A stretch of 64,000 nt of DNA from Raphanus sativus (Eukaryota; Streptophyta; Magnoliopsida; Brassicales; Brassicaceae): assembly GCF_000801105.2 (NCBI RefSeq), contig NC_079517.1, positions 14,012,001 to 14,076,000 on the forward strand, given 5' to 3'. The translations under genes and the position numbers were made by a program. This document shows positions 13,062-23,897 of the stretch, one piece after another (position 1 is the first letter of the stretch; each line of letters opens with the position of its first letter). The notes under the pieces are model-generated. The model saw only the letters and a list, made by a program, of their open reading frames with translations, did no database searches and was not told the DNA's origin.

Positions 13062-15962
13062 ATGACAAGCCGTGGTAAGCGGGGGAAAAGGCAGAACAAG
13101 AAACAAAACAATTCCACAAGAGAAAAGGTTCAAGAACACAACCCTGCTCCAGTAGCTGATGAAGAGCTTTCCGGCGGGAATGAGACTCAAACCGAAAATC
13201 ATTCTGCAACATCTCAGGTATGCATTCTCAACATCTCAGACTCACACTGATCATCATTCTCCAACATTTCTTTGGTATTAGTATGGTGTAGTACTAGTAC
13301 TACTGATTTTATTAAGACAGATTAATAAATAAAGTGCTAATATATATAAATTAATGTGGTTTGCAGGAATGTCAACCATTGCCACCTGATGAGCTATACT
13401 TCAAGAACACGGAATTCACCAAGTCGTGTAAGATACAGAGCAAGTGCTCTGTGAGCGGAACAGTGGACCTCTTGAAGAAGCTTACGCCCGAGGATGAGTC
13501 GCCCGAGTTGGAGTGGTTCAAAAACCACCCTCAGTTTTGCCACATTTTCCACATGCCGAATGAACCAAACTTGAGGCTGCTGGGTATGTGGTCGCTGCTA
13601 CTGCGCACAATTCCCTTACACGAGGGAGAGGACACAGCTTGGTTTGCGGTTAATGGCGTGCCCCTCCGGTATTCAATGAGAGAGCATGCACTCATCTCAG
13701 GCTTGGACTGCCGTGACTACCCACCGAATTATAAGAAGTTGGGGAGCTTTGCTTTTGTAGATAGGCATTTTGGCTCGCATAAGGAGATAACAATGGAATC
13801 TGTGAGAGAGAAGTTGCTGAGTATGAGTGCATGTGGGGATCGACTCAGGATGGCGGTGCTCTACTTCCTAGGCACGGTTATCAGAGCGAAGGCAAGGTAC
13901 AATGCCCCATTCGACTCTTTCATTTTAAGAGTCGTCAACGATGTGGAAATTTGCAAAACCTTTCCATGGGGTCGCTTGACGTTCGATGATGCGATCGGGT
14001 CCATTAACTACGTGATGAAGAAACTCAAAGGGGAACCTAAGAAGAATGTCAACTTTCCCGGGTTCATAGTTCCTTTGGAGGTAAATTTTACATCTTTATA
14101 TAATTGTTTTTGTTTTGTGAATCAGCTCTGACTCCTTTGTTTTGACATTCAGATCCTGGCATTTGAGTGTATTCCAGCTCTAAATGCACGATTCAGAGAA
14201 CGTGTAGCTGGCTGTTTCAGCTCCTGCCCGAGGATGTGCAAGAAACGGTTCCAAAGTAACAGCATGAAAGGTTATCCACTCCAGGATTTGTACGACACGC
14301 TTGGACACACTACGGTATGAGTTGAATATTTTTTTTTATTAAATGAGTGGAATAAATAGTGTTTTGAGTTAAAATATGTGTGTGATATTGTTTTGATAAT
14401 TTTTTCAGGTCATTGATAGTGTTTTGGTTCCAACTGTTGATGAGGAACCTCTCATGGCACGTATATGTGAGGGGGAGCCAGACTATGAAAATGAAGAAGG
14501 AGTGAGTAACTTGTGGAGCACATGGCTGACTATTAAGGAGAAGCCTATCTTTTGGCAAGGACTCTATGAGTTGGATGTGGCTGCAAGGGAGTTTCCTCAG
14601 AAAAAAGACAAAGGAAAAGGGAAAGTGAATGAAGAAGCATCCTCCTCTGTTCATGGTTTGGAGGACGTTCTGAAAGGGTTTGAAGAGAGGATGATGGCTT
14701 CTTTGAGTGAAGTGATTGTGAAGGTAGAGACAATGGACAAGAGGCTTGGTGTGGTGGAGAAGAGCCATGTTATTTTAAAAAGAAGGTCTAAGAGGATGAA
14801 AGCAATGGAGAAGAGGCTTGATGCCATTGAGCGGACGCAAGATGGTTTAAAACTAAAGGCCAGGAAGCAGAAGACATTAGAGGAGAGACTTGATGGCATT
14901 GAGAAAGAAATGAAGAAGCAGGAGAAAGAGAAGGAGAACGATGATGGTTTTGAGTACCAAACCATGGATCATGGTTGGAATGATGGGCGTTATGACAGCA
15001 ACCTCGTGGAGCCAACAGCTGAGAAAGCGAGTGAAGAAGAAGCTCAGAAGGAAGATAAAAGTTCTGAGAAAGAAAAAGAACCTGAAGCTGAAGCTGAAGC
15101 TCAAGCTGAAGAGGCTCAGAAAGAAGATAAAGGTTCTGAGGAAGAAAAAGAACCTGAGCATGAAGCAGAACCTGAAGAAGACAAAGAAGGTGAAGGCTTG
15201 ACCCATGAAGAGAAAGAAACAGAGCAGGCTGAAACGGAGAATAAAGATAAAGGTTGTGAGGAAGAGAAACAACCTGAGGAAGAACAAGAGGCTCGGGTTG
15301 AAACAGAACAAGAGATTGAAACAAATAAGGAGGCTGAGATTGAAGAGAAGGAGGCTGAGAAGCAACCTATGGAGACTCCTACACCACCACGTGGTAGGAC
15401 TAAGGCAGCCGCGAGGAAACCATCAGGGAATTGGAAATCACCACGTAAGAGATTGGTGCTAACATGTGATGAAGAGAAACAAGAAGAATGGCTTCTTTCA
15501 CTTTGCAAGAGCTATGGAGAACCGGCTGAGGGAACTTCTGCTGTAGATGAGGGAGCTCCTGCTGTGGATAAAGGAGCTGACAAGGAGACGGATGAGCTTG
15601 ATGTAGATGAGGAAGCTCCTGTTGTAGATGAGGGAGCTCCTGTTGTAGATGAGGGAGCTGACAAGGAGACGGATGAGCTTGATGTAGATGAGGAAGCTCC
15701 TGTTGTAGATGAGGGAGCTCCTGTTGTAGGAGCTGAGGGAGATGAGGGTCTTCCTGCTCGGATTGGGGTTAAGCATAGGCCTAAGGCGAGGGGTAGACCA
15801 AGAAAGCCTACTGACCCAAAGAAGTTCACAATGCCAGAGGAGACAAGGACGCCAGAGCAGCCAAGGACACGTATACGATCACAGTGGATTTCCTCTCCTT
15901 TCACTGAAGCTGACACTGATGAGATTGAAGGGCGGAAGAAGAAGCCAAGAACTGAGGCTTAG
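13062..15962 (+). CDS. DUF1985 protein of MULE A; candidate VANC-like anti-silencing factor
   Basis: There are four exons with clean GT-AG borders and phase: 13062-13217, 13367-14080, 14153-14314 and 14409-15962, giving 861 residues. The first 52 residues are basic. A DUF1985 domain follows (about 60-340), with ELEWFKNHPQFCHIFHMP, GMWSLLLRTI and AWFAVNGVPLRYSMREHALI. Residues about 425-530 form repeated E/K heptads (KRLGVVEKS, KRLDAIERT, ERLDGIEKE), a likely coiled coil. A very acidic E/K stretch comes next (about 555-660), then an 81-bp tandem duplication (DKETDELDVDEEAPVVDEGA). Near 798-810 is RGRPRK, an AT-hook-type motif. There is no Ulp1 (C48) protease domain, unlike many DUF1985 transposon proteins. 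As I recall, VANC of Arabidopsis VANDAL elements is a DUF1985 protein that binds element DNA and removes DNA methylation. That role is inferred here. Confidence 0.85.
13288..13303. promoter_or_regulatory. Perfect 16-bp palindrome in intron 1 of the DUF1985 gene
   Basis: GTAGTACTAGTACTAC reads the same on both strands and contains the GTAGTAC core of the motif scattered through MULE A, once in each direction. Symmetric double sites suggest binding by a dimer. No function has been shown. Confidence 0.5.
15579..15740 (+). repeat. 81-bp in-frame tandem repeat in the DUF1985 gene
   Basis: Two nearly identical 81-bp units begin with GACAAGGAGACGGATGAGC at 15579 and 15660. Each adds 27 acidic residues (DKETDELDVDEEAPVVDEGA core). 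The phase is kept, so the protein simply gains an acidic segment. Confidence 0.85.
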
Positions 15963-16176
15963 TGAACTATTGTAGGATGATATGTTTAATATTTATCTCG
16001 GCTTTGTTGTGAACTTGTGTAGGATGCTATGTTCTTGTTGGTTTTTGGATGCTATTATGTATGATGCTTGGATTCTATTATGTAGGATGTGCAATCTTTT
16101 TGTGTTGTGTGATTGTCTTGAAGCAGGTTTGGTCTAATGGAAGACAAGGCAATTTTTGTCCTAATAAAGGAAATTC

Positions 16177-16226
16177 GTATTACTTGACTTATTAGGTATT
16201 ACTAAGACAAACACATTGTAGAATAA

Positions 16227-16257
<31 letters not shown>

Positions 16258-16946
16258 TGCACATGTCTAAAACGTGTCAAAAACGTGTAACACAATGTCA
16301 ACACTTTGTAGAATAAAAAAATATATATATACACATGTCTAAAACGTGTTAAAGATGATATTGAACAAACATGTTTGAATATTAAAATAATATTTATCTT
16401 ACTCTTAGTAGTACTCAAGGTGGTAGTAATATTTCATTCTTCATAGTAATACTTTTGCAGATTATAGCATTTTTTAATAATACAATGTCATTAAATTAAA
16501 TTAATTAGTAATACCAATTCATTTAGATAGTTTTAGACTGTATATAACAAATTGGCAGAAAAAAAATTCAGAAAATATGTGTTTTTAGAAATTCATCTCA
16601 TCATAGTCTTCCCATCAAGACATTAACAAGGAAGTATAAGGATGTTTTCTATTGAAATGAGAATTTTTCTACCAAGTTGAGATTTTAAGAGAATTTTATG
16701 TCTATTTTAAAAAATAAACACATGAATGGACATATAATCACGTTAAATATGAGATACATCTTCTAAAAATAAATAATTTATTGAAAATTAAGGTTTTTAG
16801 AAACATGCATAACACATAGTAATACATGGTAGTTTTTGGTAGTTCATGGTAGTACTAGGTAATTCCTAGTAGTCCATATTACACATAGTAGTTCCAATAA
16901 TAGTGCTAGTAGTCCATATTACACATAGTAGTTCCAATAGTAGTAC
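16177..16946. promoter_or_regulatory. AGTARTAC motif array, MULE A spacer
   Basis: Exact AGTAATAC/AGTAGTAC words (either strand) start at 16177, 16196, 16407, 16445, 16507, 16818 and 16939. There are many one-off relatives (AGTAATAT at 16425, GTAGTAC at 16849, and TAGTAGTTCC and TAGTAGTCC repeatedly from 16865). Such density in about 800 bases is far above chance for an 8-mer with one free purine. The array lies in non-coding DNA only. By analogy with VANDAL elements these could be binding sites for the element's own DUF1985 protein. Binding is inferred. Confidence 0.6.
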
Positions 16947-16990
16947 TAGTAGTTCCATATTACACATATTACACATAGTTCAAATCACAA
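16861..16990. repeat. Short tandem repeats with TAGTAGTTCC / CCATATTACACATAG
   Basis: About three imperfect units combine AGTAGTCCATATTACACATAG with AGTTCCAATAGTAGTGCTAG-like sequence at roughly 45-60 bp spacing. They lie directly 3' of the transposase gene and overlap the motif array. Confidence 0.7.
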
Positions 16991-17000
16991 GAGTCCCATG

Positions 17001-19475
17001 CTACTCGGCGGTTGCAGAAGTACTTCCACACTCAAAATACTCATACAAACGTCCGCCTCTCCTTCCTCTGCTCCTTCCCCTTCCTCTTCCCATTCCCCTT
17101 CCTCGCCCTCTTCCACGTCCACGAGATTCTCCGGCTGATGGAAACCTTTGCTTCTGAGTGGGTCCTTTCTTTTTAACATATAATGGAGGAAGAACTTTTA
17201 GTGCTCGAATTTCATCTGGTATAACCCATTCAGACTGATGTGGCACAGGATAAATCGTCCTACAGTATGCCAACGCCCAAAGCTCCACCGTATAGTATAC
17301 CGAACAAAAGTCTTGTAGATGGAGGTCCGTTCCAACGCTCAAGAACTTGGCAGCAGCACATGCATGAACACACGGGATTTTGTCTATATCAAAGCACCTG
17401 CAGCTGCACATTTTTCTTGCCAAATCAACCGTATAAACCTTTCCGTCACTACCATTGACATTGTACTCAAGGTGAAAGCTGTTTATCTCAACCACATCTA
17501 AACACCTCGCTTCCAAAGATCTTTTTGACAACTGGGTTTCTACTGTAGGCACAAGCTTCTTCGTGGCTGGTATTTGGGCTGCCTTCTTCCTATGTTTGTT
17601 AAACCATTCAGCCATTTTCTTAATGATAACATCAATCATCGGTAGCATGAAGTATTTCCTCGCTTCCCGAAGAACACCATTGATAGATTCTGCTGCATTG
17701 GTTGTGTCAACATTGTATCTGTCTCCTTCAAAATAACATCTTGCCCATTTTCCCACTTCAACACTCTTTTCTAGATACTCGGCAGCAGAAGGATACTTTC
17801 TGGAAAAAGCATCATAGAGAACATCGAACTCAGCCACTGTATAAGCATATGCGCATTCTCTAAACTTGATTGCACAAACGTCTCTGTTGTTGAATACATG
17901 TCCTTTCACATTTTGAGACAAATGCCAGACACAATACCCATGTGCGGCCGTTGGGAACACCTCACGTATTGACTTGATCAAGCTCGCATTTCTATCCGAA
18001 AGAAACACCAATCCGTCTACATCTGATATCACTGACCTCAATTTATTCATAAACCACGTCCAGCTTTCATCTTTCTCACCATCAACTACACCAAATGCAA
18101 TAGGGTAATGGTGGCGATCAGGATCTTGAGCCGTCGCAACAAGCAGAACTCCACCATAAACATGCTTAAGATGTGTTCCATCCACAATGATAACTTTCCT
18201 CATCGCTACAAACCCTTCTATGGAAGCTCCAAATGCGAAAAATAGATACTTAAATCTTTTTGCCGCATCTACTTCAACATAACTTACCGAGTCAGGATTC
18301 TTCAACTTAAGCATGTGCATATAGGAGTGTATCATAGAAAAACTCTCTTCCGGAGTACCTCGCACTTCATTAGCAGCCAGCCTTTTTCCTCTCCATGCTG
18401 TGGCATATGATACCTTAACACCAACCTTGCGGGTAACCATACTGATCAGATCACTTGATCTTGGTGTGTCATATCTACCGGGATATTCTTCACCCAAAAC
18501 AGATGCAACAACCTGTGGTGTGCCTCTCCTTCCATTTCTAAGGGTACTTGTAGTTACCACTGAGCATGTATGAGACTTGACGTAAGTTCTAACCGTCCAA
18601 AGATCTGAATTCTTAAGCTTTACTACACGCAAATACCACTTGCAACCTTCTTTGGCTCCTCGACATCTTGCCACAAATCTCCCAGTATCGGACTTAAGTG
18701 TGTCATACTCAAAACCATTCTTATGCGCACCCCTCTGAACTAGAACTTGCATGGCTGTCTTAGTTCTGAATTCTTGACCCTTAACCAAATCAAGACCATC
18801 ATCCCATTCTTCTTCTACAACTGTTGTGGCTTCAACTCCCTCTCTTGCAGCTTCAACTTCCATTCCGACTTCTGTTCCTTCATACCCGTGCTCTAAATTC
18901 TCATGCAACTCAAAGTCTTCATGTTGTTCAGCTGTGTAAAGCGTGACCATGCCATCCATCTCATGATCATGATTTGTTCCATCTTGCTCATCTCCATCTT
19001 GCTCAGTCTCATCTTCCTCAGACTCATCTTCATCAGTTTCATCTTCCTCGGTATCAGTATCCTCTCCATCAGAAAGACCAACATAGCTTTCATCAGTTTC
19101 ATCATCTCCTGAAAGCGGCAGACCACCATATGTATCATCCATGTCACTGCTGATCTCCACATGTAAAACACTTCTACATTTATCATGATTTACTTGCATG
19201 AGATAACCCAAAACGTCTTCATCACTCCAAATATATGATGGCTTGTTGGAATACAATACCAATGGAAAGTAACTAATCTTCACCATCCCATCTCCATTTG
19301 CCTTAATCTTTCTGCATATACACTCGACCAATTCAGAATATGTAACCTCTTCCACGGATTTTTTCATCACTAGAGTGTGAATTTGATCTTCTCCCGAGAT
19401 CCACTTTATATCAGCCCCATCCTTGATGTAACTTCCTCCATAGTCAAAACATATGATTGTAATAGGAGACGCCAT
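17001..19475 (-). CDS. MULE transposase (MURA/VANA-like) of MULE A
   Basis: A single uninterrupted frame of 824 residues runs from ATG at 19475 to the stop at 17001. Residues 1-105 form a small N-terminal domain (MASPITIICFDYGGSYIKDG) and 110-230 a very acidic linker. Residues 228-305 are the Mutator DNA-binding domain with CRGAKEGCKWYLRV and SHTCSV. The catalytic RNase-H-like domain spans about 425-560: first Asp in IIVDGTHLK (D432), second in FLSDRNAS (D494), and the CVWH motif at 515-518. The catalytic Glu could not be pinned by eye. NAAESINGVLREAR is the usual downstream signature. A SWIM zinc finger (C690, C692, C702, H704) and an RG-rich tail close the protein. All listed elements are present, so it may be active. 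It cuts and pastes the element by binding its ends in the nucleus. Confidence 0.93.
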   Translation of the reverse strand: MASPITIICFDYGGSYIKDGADIKWISGEDQIHTLVMKKSVEEVTYSELVECICRKIKANGDGMVKISYFPLVLYSNKPSYIWSDEDVLGYLMQVNHDKCRSVLHVEISSDMDDTYGGLPLSGDDETDESYVGLSDGEDTDTEEDETDEDESEEDETEQDGDEQDGTNHDHEMDGMVTLYTAEQHEDFELHENLEHGYEGTEVGMEVEAAREGVEATTVVEEEWDDGLDLVKGQEFRTKTAMQVLVQRGAHKNGFEYDTLKSDTGRFVARCRGAKEGCKWYLRVVKLKNSDLWTVRTYVKSHTCSVVTTSTLRNGRRGTPQVVASVLGEEYPGRYDTPRSSDLISMVTRKVGVKVSYATAWRGKRLAANEVRGTPEESFSMIHSYMHMLKLKNPDSVSYVEVDAAKRFKYLFFAFGASIEGFVAMRKVIIVDGTHLKHVYGGVLLVATAQDPDRHHYPIAFGVVDGEKDESWTWFMNKLRSVISDVDGLVFLSDRNASLIKSIREVFPTAAHGYCVWHLSQNVKGHVFNNRDVCAIKFRECAYAYTVAEFDVLYDAFSRKYPSAAEYLEKSVEVGKWARCYFEGDRYNVDTTNAAESINGVLREARKYFMLPMIDVIIKKMAEWFNKHRKKAAQIPATKKLVPTVETQLSKRSLEARCLDVVEINSFHLEYNVNGSDGKVYTVDLARKMCSCRCFDIDKIPCVHACAAAKFLSVGTDLHLQDFCSVYYTVELWALAYCRTIYPVPHQSEWVIPDEIRALKVLPPLYVKKKGPTQKQRFPSAGESRGRGRGRGRGMGRGRGRSRGRRGGRLYEYFECGSTSATAE

Positions 19476-20473
19476 ATAATTCCCTGAAAAGAAATAAAAC
19501 TATGATTAGTTAACCATTTAAAGAATCTAAGTTGTCCAAGATCGTTGGTACATAGTCGTTCCAGTAATACAAGTAATACACGTTTCACTTTAGTAGTACC
19601 AGTAGTTCCAGTAATTCTTATAAATTTTTGCTTTTGTCTATTTAACACTTTTAACTGACCAAAAGGGTGTTATACAACCCACAGTACCGTTTACTACTAC
19701 TGTAATGCATTATTTTGCTTTAAAACAGTGTTAAACAAGAACAAATATACAAAATCGCCCTTAAGCATCCCTTTTCATAACAAAATACCTAAAACCTCCA
19801 TTTTTACCTAAAACTTTAGTTTTTCATCTTTTTAAGTATTTTTAATCAACTAATAACGTGTTACATAACCCAGATTATCGTCTAACACAAATTTCATGTT
19901 TTTTTCTTTCAAAACCGTGTTAAAAATAGAGAAAAATACAGATTTTTTTGAAATCTAATATTTTCATTTTTCTTTCAAAACTCTCACGAATTTTACAGCA
20001 ATACTTTCATTTTTCGTTACACATAATACATAGAACATAAGTAGAATATTATTATGAAAATTTCGTAAAAAAAACGCATGATTTTACCTCAAAAAAAGCT
20101 TCAAAATCGCCAATCTCAAGTGGAAGGGGAGAAGAAGTTCGATGGTGGTTGGGGGAAAGAGAAACTTGATGGGAGAAAGGAGACAGGAGGGACAGCTGTT
20201 GGAATGAGAGAGGTGGGTTGATGTGGGGTCGGCTGTTAGGTGGTTGGGTTTAAGGTTGGCTTTATGAGAGGAAGAGAAGCTGCGATTGATAATATAGAAA
20301 GCGCGTGGCGTGAGACATGGAGGGACGTGGGGACCGCTGAGAAAGGATAATAATAAAATACTTGAGGGCAATAAAGAGAAGGGAATTATAGGGAAAAAAA
20401 GTGGGGTATATAGAATTTTGGTAGGGTAATGAGAATGAATTTTTTTCAACTAGGTCAAATTAGAATACTTCCC
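19476..20473 (-). promoter_or_regulatory. MULE A right end: transposase promoter and motif cluster
   Basis: AGTAATAC occurs at 19563 and 19572 and AGTAGTAC at 19592, followed by AGTAGTTCC and AGTAATTC, all within 50 bases about 90 bases upstream of the transposase ATG. A splice acceptor-like site lies directly before the ATG (TTTCTTTTCAGG on the minus strand), so a 5' UTR intron is possible. The last 400 bases are purine-rich and end in the degenerate inverted repeat. Confidence 0.55.
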
Positions 20474-20482
20474 TTCTTAAAT

Positions 20483-21319
20483 ACTTTAAATTATAATTGA
20501 CTGTCGTCTACGAGTATGAGGCAGATTTTTCAAATGATTTATTAGCGTCTAACGGTTGATTTTTTAGCATCATCACTATTGTTGCATATCAGATTTAACA
20601 CATAAACTGGTCTCGAAGCGAGCAAAGGGACAAACACCACATGTGCTTCATACAACCATACACACTTGGTAGCAACTGGCAACACACACACACACTTGTC
20701 TGATCTCTACCATATTGATGATCATTTCATCATACTCCTGTCGCCAATTCATTTTGGGTTCTTTAACCTTCCGATCAAATCTTCAATAACTGAAAATTTG
20801 AAACCCGAATAAAGAATACGAAAAATGTAGTTATTAATAGGACGAGATTCTCTAAATAGTTGTTTTTTCTTACTTTTGTAGAGGTTTTTCCCCCTATTTC
20901 TCAAGTGAGTTGATTTCCTCATTTGCTTGTGGAAGCTTGGCGTATGCATGTGTCACGGAATCATTGCTTATATTATGCAAAAGGGAACCAAAACTTGCTG
21001 GCTACTTTATGTTGAACTTTTTGTTTTTGAAACACACATATATATACATACAAATTACTTCCTTTTTTTTTTGAGAAACATACATACAAATTACTTATCT
21101 ACTAATTTTCCTAGCTTATTGTTCACACAAAGTTTGACTAGCAGATGGATTGACTTTTTTGTGGTTTGACCAAGTCGGTAAAAACTCTATTTTATATTTT
21201 TTTTGAATTATACAGAGATATCTACTTTCAGAGAAAGTAGTTATGACTAGTCATGTGTGATCTGTTTCTGGTGACATTAAAATGTTAATTTTTCATGTTG
21301 CATCTGTGTGTCTTAAATC
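20483..21319. other. Spacer between MULE A and the copia element
   Basis: No gene. There is a short CA-rich tract (20680-20695) and AT-rich sequence with T runs. Confidence 0.5.
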
Positions 21320-23897
21320 TCTGTTGTACCAGTAAAATGCCAGCACTCGTGCGGGGGGTGCGGGGGCATGCGGCCCCCGCGGTACGGTATGCCTTTTCAG
21401 TTTAGGAAAGTTACTATTTCTATTGGGAAAAGGAAATCGGGTTTTTTTTGAGGCTGTATAAATATGGGTCTAAGGGTTTGTAAATTATCATCACATCATT
21501 AATAAGAAACCCTAAACGGGTATTTGCCTCAATACGTTTTCTTCTCTATTCTTCTTCTAACCTAAACGACGGCTGTTCACAATAAGTAGTATCAGAGCTT
21601 TAGGTTGCAAACCCTAAAGGATGACCGGAGGAAGTTCTCTTAAGTTCGATGTTCCAAGATTCGATGGGAAGGGAAATTTCGGTCTGTGGCAACGGCGTGT
21701 TAAGGACTTGCTTACGCAGCAAGGGATGAAGAAGTCTCTGTTGGAGACGAAACCGGAAGCGATGGATCAGGATGATTGGGAAGAGATGCAGGATAAGGCC
21801 GTCTCAACGATTCGACTCTGTTTGTCGGATGACATAACACATCAGGTGATGGACCTCACAACTTGTAAGGAGATGTGGGATAAGTTGGAAAAGATGTATA
21901 TGTCAAAATCGTTATCTAGCAAACTATACCTCAAGCAGAGGTTGTTCGGTTTGAAGATGTCTGAGAGCGGGGATCTGGTTGCACACGTCAACAACTTTAA
22001 TCAAATCATCGGGGATCTGGTTCGTGTGGATGTGAAGATTGAGGACGAAGATCAAGCCATGATCTTGCTGTGTTCTCTGCCTCCTCAATATGAGACATTG
22101 TTAACAGCTCTAACAGTCGATAAAACGACCATAAAGCTGGAGACAGTTTCTGCAGTACTACTCTCTCACCATGAGAGAAGGCAGAATACAGGCGTGGGTG
22201 ACAACTCTCAAGGTGACGGGCTGTATGTCAGTCAGGATAGAGGAAGGCAGCGGGGGAAGCAGCAGGATGATACTAGCAAGAAAAGGTCAAAGTCAAAGTT
22301 CGGGAAGAAAGTAGTCTGTTATAAGTGTGGCAAGCCTGGCCACTATAGGAGAGACTGTCCGGACAAAGGGCAGAATTCGAAGGAGACATCGAACTCTGCA
22401 AACATGGTTCAGAAGGTGGAAGACTCGGAAGGATCAGCTGATTCGGATATGCTTGCTGTTACGTCAGGTGATCACTCGGATACCTGGATAATGGATACGG
22501 GCGCTTCATTCCACATGACCCCTAACAGGGAGTGGTTTGAAACGTACAAGGCTGGAAACATGGGCTCTGTTCGACTTGCAGATGACAAGGCGTGTGGTGT
22601 TGTGGGCATAGGACAAGTCAAGTTTCGGATGTATGATGGGACTATCAGGACATTAACTGATGTCAGACACATACCAGTCATGAAGAAGAATCTGATATCT
22701 CTGGGGTTGCTACATAGAAACGGCTTCAAGTACAAATCAGATGATGATGAAGTATTGAAGGTTTTCAAAGGTTCTATGATGGTGATGAAGGGACAGATGA
22801 CAGCTGGAAGCGTATATCGGTTGATAGGGAACGTGGTTGTAGGTGGTGCTGCAGCTGCAGTTTCTGAGTCGGAGTGTACAACCTTGTGGCATATGTGTAT
22901 GGGTCACATTGGGGAACACGGTTTGAAAGAGCTCTTTAGAAGGGGTCTTCTGGACGGGTTAAAGGATTGCAAGATGGAGTTTTGCAAGTTCTGTGTGATG
23001 GGAAAACAGTCCAAGGTATCTTTTAAGACGGGCCAACACACGACAAAAGGTCTTATTGACTATGTCCATTCTGATGTGTGGGGGATAACTCGGGTGCAAT
23101 CTATGGGAGGATCAAGATACTTCGTTTTATTCATCGATGACTTCTCTAAGAAGGTTTGGGTGTACTTCATGAAGCAGAAATCTGAGGTGTTCGAAAACTT
23201 CAAGGTTTGGAAAGCTGAAGTAGAAAATCAGACGGAGAGAAAGGTGAAGTACTTGAGATCGGATAATGGCACAGAGTATACTGACGGGAAGTTCCAGAAG
23301 TTTTGTGCGGAGCATGGCATTCAGAGGCACTTTACAGTGCGTAAAACACCTCAGCAAAACGGTGTCGTTGAAAGAATGAACCGTTCAATTGCAGAGAAAG
23401 CAAGGTGTTTGAGGTTGAATGCAGGGTTAGCAAAGCAGTTCTGGGCGGAAGCAGTAAACATGGCAGTCTATCTCATCAATAGATCGCCAAGAAGTTCCTT
23501 AGAAGGGAAGGTCGCAGAAGAGGTGTGGACTGGGGTAGATATTGATCTATCAAACTTGAGGATATTTGGATGTCCAGCTTACATGCTAGTTGCGGGAGAT
23601 GAAAGATCAAAGCTGGATTCGAAATCCAAGAAGTGCATCTTTCTAGGCTTTGAGAAATGTGTTAAAGGATTCAAGTTATGGGATCCTGAGGCAAGGAAAA
23701 GGGTGTTTAGTCGAGATGTGGTCTTTGACGAGCAGTATATGGTGCAGCAGGCGATATCAGACCGAGTGCCTGTGACCATTGAGACTATCACGGATTCTGA
23801 AGTTACTCAGGAGGAGTCTGGTGCAGATAAACCAGATGAAGTTAGTGATGAGCGGTCTGTGGAAGTGGCACAGAAAGAGGTTCAACGTGGAACAGAG
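21320..23897 (+). mobile_element. Ty1/copia retrotransposon, 5' part, cut by gap
   Basis: A probable 5' LTR (start near 21320, end CA at 21581) has a TATAAATA box at about 21460. It is followed by the primer binding site TAGTATCAGAGCTT (21587-21600), complementary to initiator tRNA-Met as in most plant copia elements. The gag-pol frame begins at 21621 and runs into the gap. The reverse transcriptase, RNase H and 3' LTR are not in the sequence, so age and target duplication cannot be judged. Confidence 0.85.
21621..23897 (+). CDS. Copia gag-pol polyprotein (partial: gag, protease, integrase)
   Basis: About 759 residues are open without a stop up to the gap. In order: a gag domain of the UBN2 type (LWQRRVKDLL, EMWDKLEKMY, LPPQYETLL), a CCHC knuckle CYKCGKPGHYRRDC near residue 233, and an aspartic protease with WIMDTGASFHMT near 292. 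A GAG-pre-integrase region with LWHMCMGHIGEHGL follows, then an integrase core with its first Asp in HSDVWG, second in LRSDNGTEY and Glu in PQQNGVVERMNR. The integrase C-terminal part (FLGFEKCVKGFKLWDPE) is also present. The intact state suggests a young element. Downstream domains are lost in the N run. Confidence 0.93.

Larger units (their letters stand above)
15963..17000. other. MULE A middle spacer between the convergent genes
   Basis: This holds both 3' UTRs. It includes TTATGTAGGATG-like imperfect repeats (15975-16100), a TA microsatellite near 16234-16258 and a local direct duplication (about 16204-16285 and 16290-16350, each with TGTAGAATAAAAAA and CACATGTCTAAAACGTGT). It also contains most of the AGTARTAC motifs. 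No ORF is convincing. Confidence 0.7.
12235..20473. mobile_element. MULE A: Mutator-like element of VANDAL type, apparently complete
   Basis: The 9-bp direct repeat TTCTTAAAT flanks the element at 12226-12234 and 20474-20482, the target-site length of Mutator elements. The two ends, read inward, share GG at the start, TATTCT at positions 7-12 and TTGnCCTAGT at 16-25. This is a short, degenerate inverted repeat, as in the so-called non-TIR MULEs (VANDAL). Inside are two intact genes pointing at each other: a DUF1985 gene (13062-15962, plus) and a MULE transposase (17001-19475, minus). The 8.24-kb length, intact ORFs and perfect target duplication argue for a young element. Non-coding parts carry the AGTARTAC motif array. 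Confidence 0.88.

Noticed and set aside
14651..15916. Several long antisense frames opposite the DUF1985 gene (Leu-, Phe- or Ser-rich)
   Set aside because: They are reverse readings of the biased GAA/GAG/AAG-rich coiled-coil and acidic coding sequence.
16161..16418. Minus-strand frame of 85 codons in the MULE A spacer
   Set aside because: Runs through a TA microsatellite and a local duplication; hydrophobic Tyr/Ile runs are an artefact of the repeat.
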